The notes under the pieces: generated by a model
Told to the model about the DNA's origin: nothing
The model's input: only the letters and a program-made list of their open reading frames with translations
The model's database searches: none
Part shown: positions 60,285 through 64,000 of the stretch, in pieces
How positions within the stretch are numbered: position 1 is the stretch's first letter
Layout of the letters: each line of letters starts with the position of its first letter
Assembly: GCA_903911925.1 (NCBI GenBank)
Contig: CAIWFH010000185.1
Location: 62,001-126,000, forward strand
Direction of reading: 5' to 3'
DNA from: an uncultured Acidobacteriaceae bacterium
GTDB lineage: Bacteria; Acidobacteriota; Terriglobia; Terriglobales; Acidobacteriaceae
Length of the DNA stretch: 64,000 nt
Made by a program: the position numbers and the translations under genes

Positions 60285-61679
60285 ATGGCGACCGCCGCTC
60301 GGTTGTTTATGGAGCGCCCTGGTGGAAAGGTAAATGGCTTGCCCAAAAGGACAGCTTGCGCTCCGACTCGAAGCATCTCCGGCGAAGAGGCGGCGGGGTT
60401 CGTACGGTCTGGCATGTGGCTGGACTACGGGGTGGGGCTGTGCCAGCCTGACGTGTTCGACAAGGCGCTGGCCGCCCGGAAGGACGCGCTGGAAAACGTG
60501 AAGATCCGTTCGTGCCTTTCGATGAGGCCGCGAGCGATTGCGGAATGCGATCCAGAAGGCACTCGATTCTTCTTGTTCAGTTGGCATTTCTCTGGCTACG
60601 ACCGAAAGCGGCACGATGCCGGGCGGTGCCACTACATGCCGCTCAATCTGGGCGAAGTGCCGGACTACTACAGACGGTTCCTCAATCCGGTGGATATCGC
60701 CGTTTTGAAGAGCTGCCCGATGGATGAGGGCGGATCTTTCAACTTCAGCGCCTCGAATCTGTGGCACCGCGCGGTGATTGAACGCGCCAGGATGGTGATT
60801 GTCGAGGTAAGCCACAGCCTGCCCTATGTCTACGGGGATGAGAATGGCGTTCACGCGAGCGAGGTGGATTACATCATCGAGGGCGATGACCAGCCGGCGC
60901 CCGAATTGCCCAATCCGCAGCCGAGTGAAATCGACCGCGCCGTGGCGCGGCGCATCGCCGCCGAGATTGAGGATGGCGCCTGCCTGCAGATAGGCATTGG
61001 CGGCATGCCGAACGCGGTTTGCGCGCTGCTGGTAGAGAGCGGCGTGCGCGACCTGGGCGTGCATACCGAGATGCTGACCGACGGCATCGTGGATTTGTAC
61101 AAAGCAGGCCGGATTACGGGCTTGCGGAAGACGCTCGACCCGGGCAAAATTGTCTTTACCTTCGCGCTGGGCTCGAGCTACTTGTATGCGGCCGCGGACC
61201 GCAATGCGGACTTTTGCTGCAAGCAGGTGGACTATACCAACTCGCCGCATATCATCATGCAGAATGATCGAGTAGTGTCGATCAACAACACGACGCAGAT
61301 TGACCTGCAGGGGCAGGCTGCCTCAGAATCCGACGGGCACCGCCATATCAGCGGCACGGGCGGGCAGTTGCAATTTGTGCGCGGCGCGTATGCGTCAAAA
61401 GGGGGCAAGTCGTTCATCTGCCTGGCATCTACTTATTGCAAGGGCGGCGAACGCCGCAGCCGGATTGTGCTGAACCTGACGCCGGGGAATATCGTCACCA
61501 CCCCGCGGTCAGACGTGATGTACGTGGTGACCGAATATGGACTGGTGAACCTGAAAGGAAAGTCGGTGGCCGAGCGCGCCCTGGCGCTGATCTCGATAAC
61601 CCATCCTGACTTTCGCGAGGGGCTCGAACGAGAGGCTTATGAACACCGGTTGATTCCGCGCGGGGTTTCGTTCGGATAG
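60285..61679 (+). CDS. Acetyl-CoA hydrolase/transferase family CoA-transferase
   Basis: 464 residues, class I CoA-transferase of the butyryl-CoA:acetate or 4-hydroxybutyrate CoA-transferase group. The glutamate that forms the CoA thioester is expected in LGVHTEMLTDGI (E262), following GIGGMPNAVCALL. Also visible are ISGTGGQLQFVRGAY and MYVVTEYGLVNLKGKSVAER. The natural acceptor and donor cannot be told from the sequence. Confidence 0.88.
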   Translation: MATAARLFMERPGGKVNGLPKRTACAPTRSISGEEAAGFVRSGMWLDYGVGLCQPDVFDKALAARKDALENVKIRSCLSMRPRAIAECDPEGTRFFLFSWHFSGYDRKRHDAGRCHYMPLNLGEVPDYYRRFLNPVDIAVLKSCPMDEGGSFNFSASNLWHRAVIERARMVIVEVSHSLPYVYGDENGVHASEVDYIIEGDDQPAPELPNPQPSEIDRAVARRIAAEIEDGACLQIGIGGMPNAVCALLVESGVRDLGVHTEMLTDGIVDLYKAGRITGLRKTLDPGKIVFTFALGSSYLYAAADRNADFCCKQVDYTNSPHIIMQNDRVVSINNTTQIDLQGQAASESDGHRHISGTGGQLQFVRGAYASKGGKSFICLASTYCKGGERRSRIVLNLTPGNIVTTPRSDVMYVVTEYGLVNLKGKSVAERALALISITHPDFREGLEREAYEHRLIPRGVSFG

Positions 61680-61733
61680 TAAGCAGGGCGTGCCGGTTTG
61701 CCCTGACCCGCCGCGGCTCATTATGCTTCTACC

Positions 61734-63227
61734 GTGCCTAAAACTCTTGTTGAATGCGTACCGAATTTCTCTGAGGGCCGGAACCCGGCCGTCGTCGACG
61801 CCATTATTGAAGCCATGACCGTTCCAGGCGTGTACGTGCTGGACCGGGAGATGGATGCGGACCACAACCGCTGCGTGATTACGCTGGTGGGCGAGCGGGA
61901 GGCGATTGAGGAAGCCGCGATTCGCGGGGTGGGCAGGGCCTCCGAGTTGATTGACCTGACCAAACACCAGGGCGCGCATCCGCGGATGGGGGCGGCCGAC
62001 GTGGTGCCCTTTATTCCGATTGAAGGCGTGACGCTGCAAGACTGCGTAGCTATGGCGAAACACGTGGGCGCGGAGATTGCGCGGCGATTCGAGATTCCAG
62101 CCTACCTGTACGAGGCCGCTGCCGCAGTGCCCGAGAGACAGAATCTTGAGAATGTGCGGCGGGGGCAGTTCGAGGGGATTCGCGACGAGATTGCGACCAA
62201 CCCGGCGCGGAAGCCGGATTTTGGCGAGGCGCTGGTGCACCCGACGGCGGGAGTGACGGCGGTGGGGGCGCGCAAGTTCCTGGTGGCTTACAACATCTTT
62301 CTGAACACGCCGGATGTGGCCGTTGCCAAGAAGATTGCCAAGGCGGTGCGGTTCTCGTCGGGCGGGCTGCGTTATGTTAAGGCGGCTGGGTTCCTGGTGC
62401 GCGGCATGGCCCAGGTTTCAATGAACCTGACGGACTTTGAGCAGACGCCGATTCACCGGGTTTTTGAATTTGTGCGGCGCGAGGCGGAACGCTACGGCGC
62501 GACCGCAGTTTCAAGCGAGATCGTGGGTCTGATTCCGAAGCTGGCGCTGGAGCAGGCTGCGGAGTGGTTCCTGCAGGTGGAAAATTTCGACTCCTCGCTG
62601 ATTTTGGAGAACCGGCTGGCGGCGGCGATGAGCGACAAGGGCGGGAGCAGCCTGCGCGCCGGGGTCGAGACGTTTATAGATCGACTTGCGGCACCGACAG
62701 CGACCCCCGGCGGGGGCAGCGCTGCCGCGGCCGTTGGAGCCATGGCAGCAGGGCTGGCGGAGATGTGCGCGGCCATGTCGCGCAGCAAGAAAACCTATGC
62801 GCAGCATGAGGTCGTGCTTGGCGAAGCCGTGGCACGGCTGGCGCAACTGCGCGAGGAGTTGAAGGGGGCGATCGACGCTGATTCCGCTTCATATAACGAG
62901 GTGATGAAGGCTTACAAGCTGCCGAAGGAGTCACCAGAGCGGGCGCGCGCCATTACGGCCGGGCTGAAACTGGCGACGGGCGTGCCCCTGGGCGTGGCGG
63001 AGCGGGTTGCCGAAGTGAGCCGGATTGCCGCCGGGCTGAAGCCTATTACCAGCCCGGGGATGATTTCGGACCTGACGACAGGAATGGCGCTGGCGAAAGC
63101 TGCGCTGGAGAGCGCGCTTGCCAATGTTCAAGTGAACCTGGACGCGATCAAGCATGAGACAGCCGAGGACGAGGCTTTCGCGAGCCTAACGCGAAAGAAG
63201 GCAGCGGGGCTGATCACTCAGGCTTAG
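61734..63227 (+). CDS. ftcD: Fused glutamate formiminotransferase and formimidoyl-THF cyclodeaminase
   Basis: 497 residues. Residues 1 to about 290 are formiminotransferase (VECVPNFSEGRNPAVVDAII, GAHPRMGAADVVPFIPIEG, RKFLVAYNIFLNTPDVAVAK). The remaining part is the cyclodeaminase domain (APTATPGGGSAAAAVGAMAA). It transfers the formimino group of formiminoglutamate, the HutI-HutG-side product, to tetrahydrofolate. The start is GTG at 61734. With hutI and hutU it forms a histidine-degradation set. Confidence 0.95.
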   Translation: MPKTLVECVPNFSEGRNPAVVDAIIEAMTVPGVYVLDREMDADHNRCVITLVGEREAIEEAAIRGVGRASELIDLTKHQGAHPRMGAADVVPFIPIEGVTLQDCVAMAKHVGAEIARRFEIPAYLYEAAAAVPERQNLENVRRGQFEGIRDEIATNPARKPDFGEALVHPTAGVTAVGARKFLVAYNIFLNTPDVAVAKKIAKAVRFSSGGLRYVKAAGFLVRGMAQVSMNLTDFEQTPIHRVFEFVRREAERYGATAVSSEIVGLIPKLALEQAAEWFLQVENFDSSLILENRLAAAMSDKGGSSLRAGVETFIDRLAAPTATPGGGSAAAAVGAMAAGLAEMCAAMSRSKKTYAQHEVVLGEAVARLAQLREELKGAIDADSASYNEVMKAYKLPKESPERARAITAGLKLATGVPLGVAERVAEVSRIAAGLKPITSPGMISDLTTGMALAKAALESALANVQVNLDAIKHETAEDEAFASLTRKKAAGLITQA

Positions 63228-63360
63228 TCCTCCAGGCAGACCAGGAAACCCTTCAAAGATAAAACCGGGACGCTTGGACCCAATGACGCTGCATTTGCAT
63301 CAGATTACTTAAGCATCGGTTCAAATCGCGGAGTCTTCCCTTGCTTTTGAAGGAGTCCTA

Positions 63361-64000
63361 TTGAAGCTGCATTTTGCCACCCTTGTCGCGCTTGGCGCCG
63401 CGCTTCCCGCAGCCCTGGCCCAGGGTAACTACGAGATTCAGGTTTACGCCGCAGATACGGTGGCCCCGCGCACGACCATGGTGGAATTGCACTCGAACTT
63501 CACCGCCGACGGCGAGCGCTACATGATCGATGGCGTCGAACCGACCCATCACGCCGAGCACGAAACGATCGAGATCACGCAAGGCATTAACGCATGGTCG
63601 GAGGTGGGGTTCTACCTGTTCACAAGTGAGACCAGCGCATACGGCGTGCAGTGGGTGGGCGACCACATACGGCCCCGGGTAAAGGCGCCTGACCGTTGGC
63701 ATTGGCCGGTGGGCGCCAGCCTTTCGATGGAAATCGGCTACCAGCGCGCTGTCTTCTCGCCCGATACATGGACCTGGGAGATACGGCCGATTGTGGACAA
63801 GCAGATGGGCCGTTGGTATTTCGCCGTGAACCCGGCGCTGGAGCGCACCTGGCATGGACCAGGGGTGGCTTCGGGGGTGGACTTTGCGCCTGGGGCAAAG
63901 ATCAGCTACGACATTACCAAGAAGGTGGCCGGCGGGCTGGAATACTACGCCGATTACGGAAGCATCGCGAATATCGCCAGCCTGCACGACCAGCAGCAAC
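63361..64000 (+). CDS. Secreted or outer-membrane protein, 3' end cut by window edge
   Basis: 213 residues are visible and the frame is open to the edge. Start TTG at 63361, preceded by AAGGAG at 5 bases. A signal peptide (HFATLVALGAALPAALAQG) is followed by many short amphipathic strands with aromatic ends (EVGFYLFTSETSAYGVQW, SLSMEIGYQRAVFSPDTW, GRWYFAVNPALERTW), as in outer-membrane beta-barrels. No family name can be given with certainty. A long minus-strand frame lies opposite but is antisense only. Confidence 0.75.
   Translation, partial: MKLHFATLVALGAALPAALAQGNYEIQVYAADTVAPRTTMVELHSNFTADGERYMIDGVEPTHHAEHETIEITQGINAWSEVGFYLFTSETSAYGVQWVGDHIRPRVKAPDRWHWPVGASLSMEIGYQRAVFSPDTWTWEIRPIVDKQMGRWYFAVNPALERTWHGPGVASGVDFAPGAKISYDITKKVAGGLEYYADYGSIANIASLHDQQQ

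Noticed and set aside
63358..63999. 213-residue minus-strand open frame at the right edge
   Set aside because: The plus strand has a TTG start with a perfect ribosome-binding site, a signal peptide and beta-strand pattern; the minus frame has none of these.

Overview
The window looks like chromosomal DNA of a free-living, flagellated, respiring Acidobacteriota bacterium, most likely near class Terriglobia. This is inferred from GC-rich coding sequence, the flavour of the proteins (for example a C4-zinc-ribbon plus GspE-N protein inside a flagellar operon) and several families of interspersed stem-loop repeats. No rRNA or tRNA gene was recognised, so the taxonomy is not proven.

Layout. (1) 1-10210, minus strand: a flagellar export, C-ring and chemotaxis operon in transcription order small fliN paralogue, fliO, fliP, fliQ, fliR, flhB, flhA, fliA, fliM, fliN/fliY, a zinc-ribbon/GspE-N protein, cheY and a cheX-like gene cut by the left edge. 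(2) 10414-13718: PLP synthesis (pdxS, a DUF2164 gene, pdxT), an orphan cytochrome oxidase subunit III and a small conserved hypothetical. (3) 14126-27461, plus strand: a compact complex I operon nuoACDEFGHJKLMN in which nuoB and nuoI are absent. (4) 27442-41719: a surface-polysaccharide region with two GT4 glycosyltransferases, a DUF2334 deacetylase-like protein, a MurJ/MviN-type flippase, an O-antigen ligase-like protein, an unusual Wzz-Wza fusion, a sugar-nucleotide epimerase and a UDP-sugar dehydrogenase. It is interrupted by an IS4-family insertion sequence with a broken transposase, and by a small secreted-protein gene bracketed by direct repeats. (5) 41734-49415: a VOC protein, a membrane iron-sulfur ETF:quinone oxidoreductase-like protein followed by etfB and etfA, a ribokinase-like kinase and a secreted TIM-barrel-like/SUMF1 fusion. 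(6) 49575-55202: the mutagenesis cassette imuA-imuB-dnaE2, with an interspersed repeat lying in frame inside dnaE2. (7) 55220-64000: a universal stress protein, histidine-degradation genes (hutI, hutU, fused ftcD) with an AT-richer gene between hutI and hutU, an ECHDC3-like crotonase homologue, an acetyl-CoA-type CoA-transferase, and a secreted or outer-membrane protein cut by the right edge.

How the parts work together. Complex I, the ETF module and the CoA-linked enzymes would feed electrons into a quinone pool. The polysaccharide genes would make nucleotide sugars, assemble, flip, polymerise and export a surface glycan. The flagellar block supplies the export gate, C-ring and switch regulators. 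The most unusual points are the Wzz-Wza fusion with an internal signal peptide and possible internal start, a 91-bp-period array of stem-loops whose arms differ in sequence but keep pairing, the repeat inside dnaE2, and the complex I operon without the two subunits that carry clusters N2 and N6.
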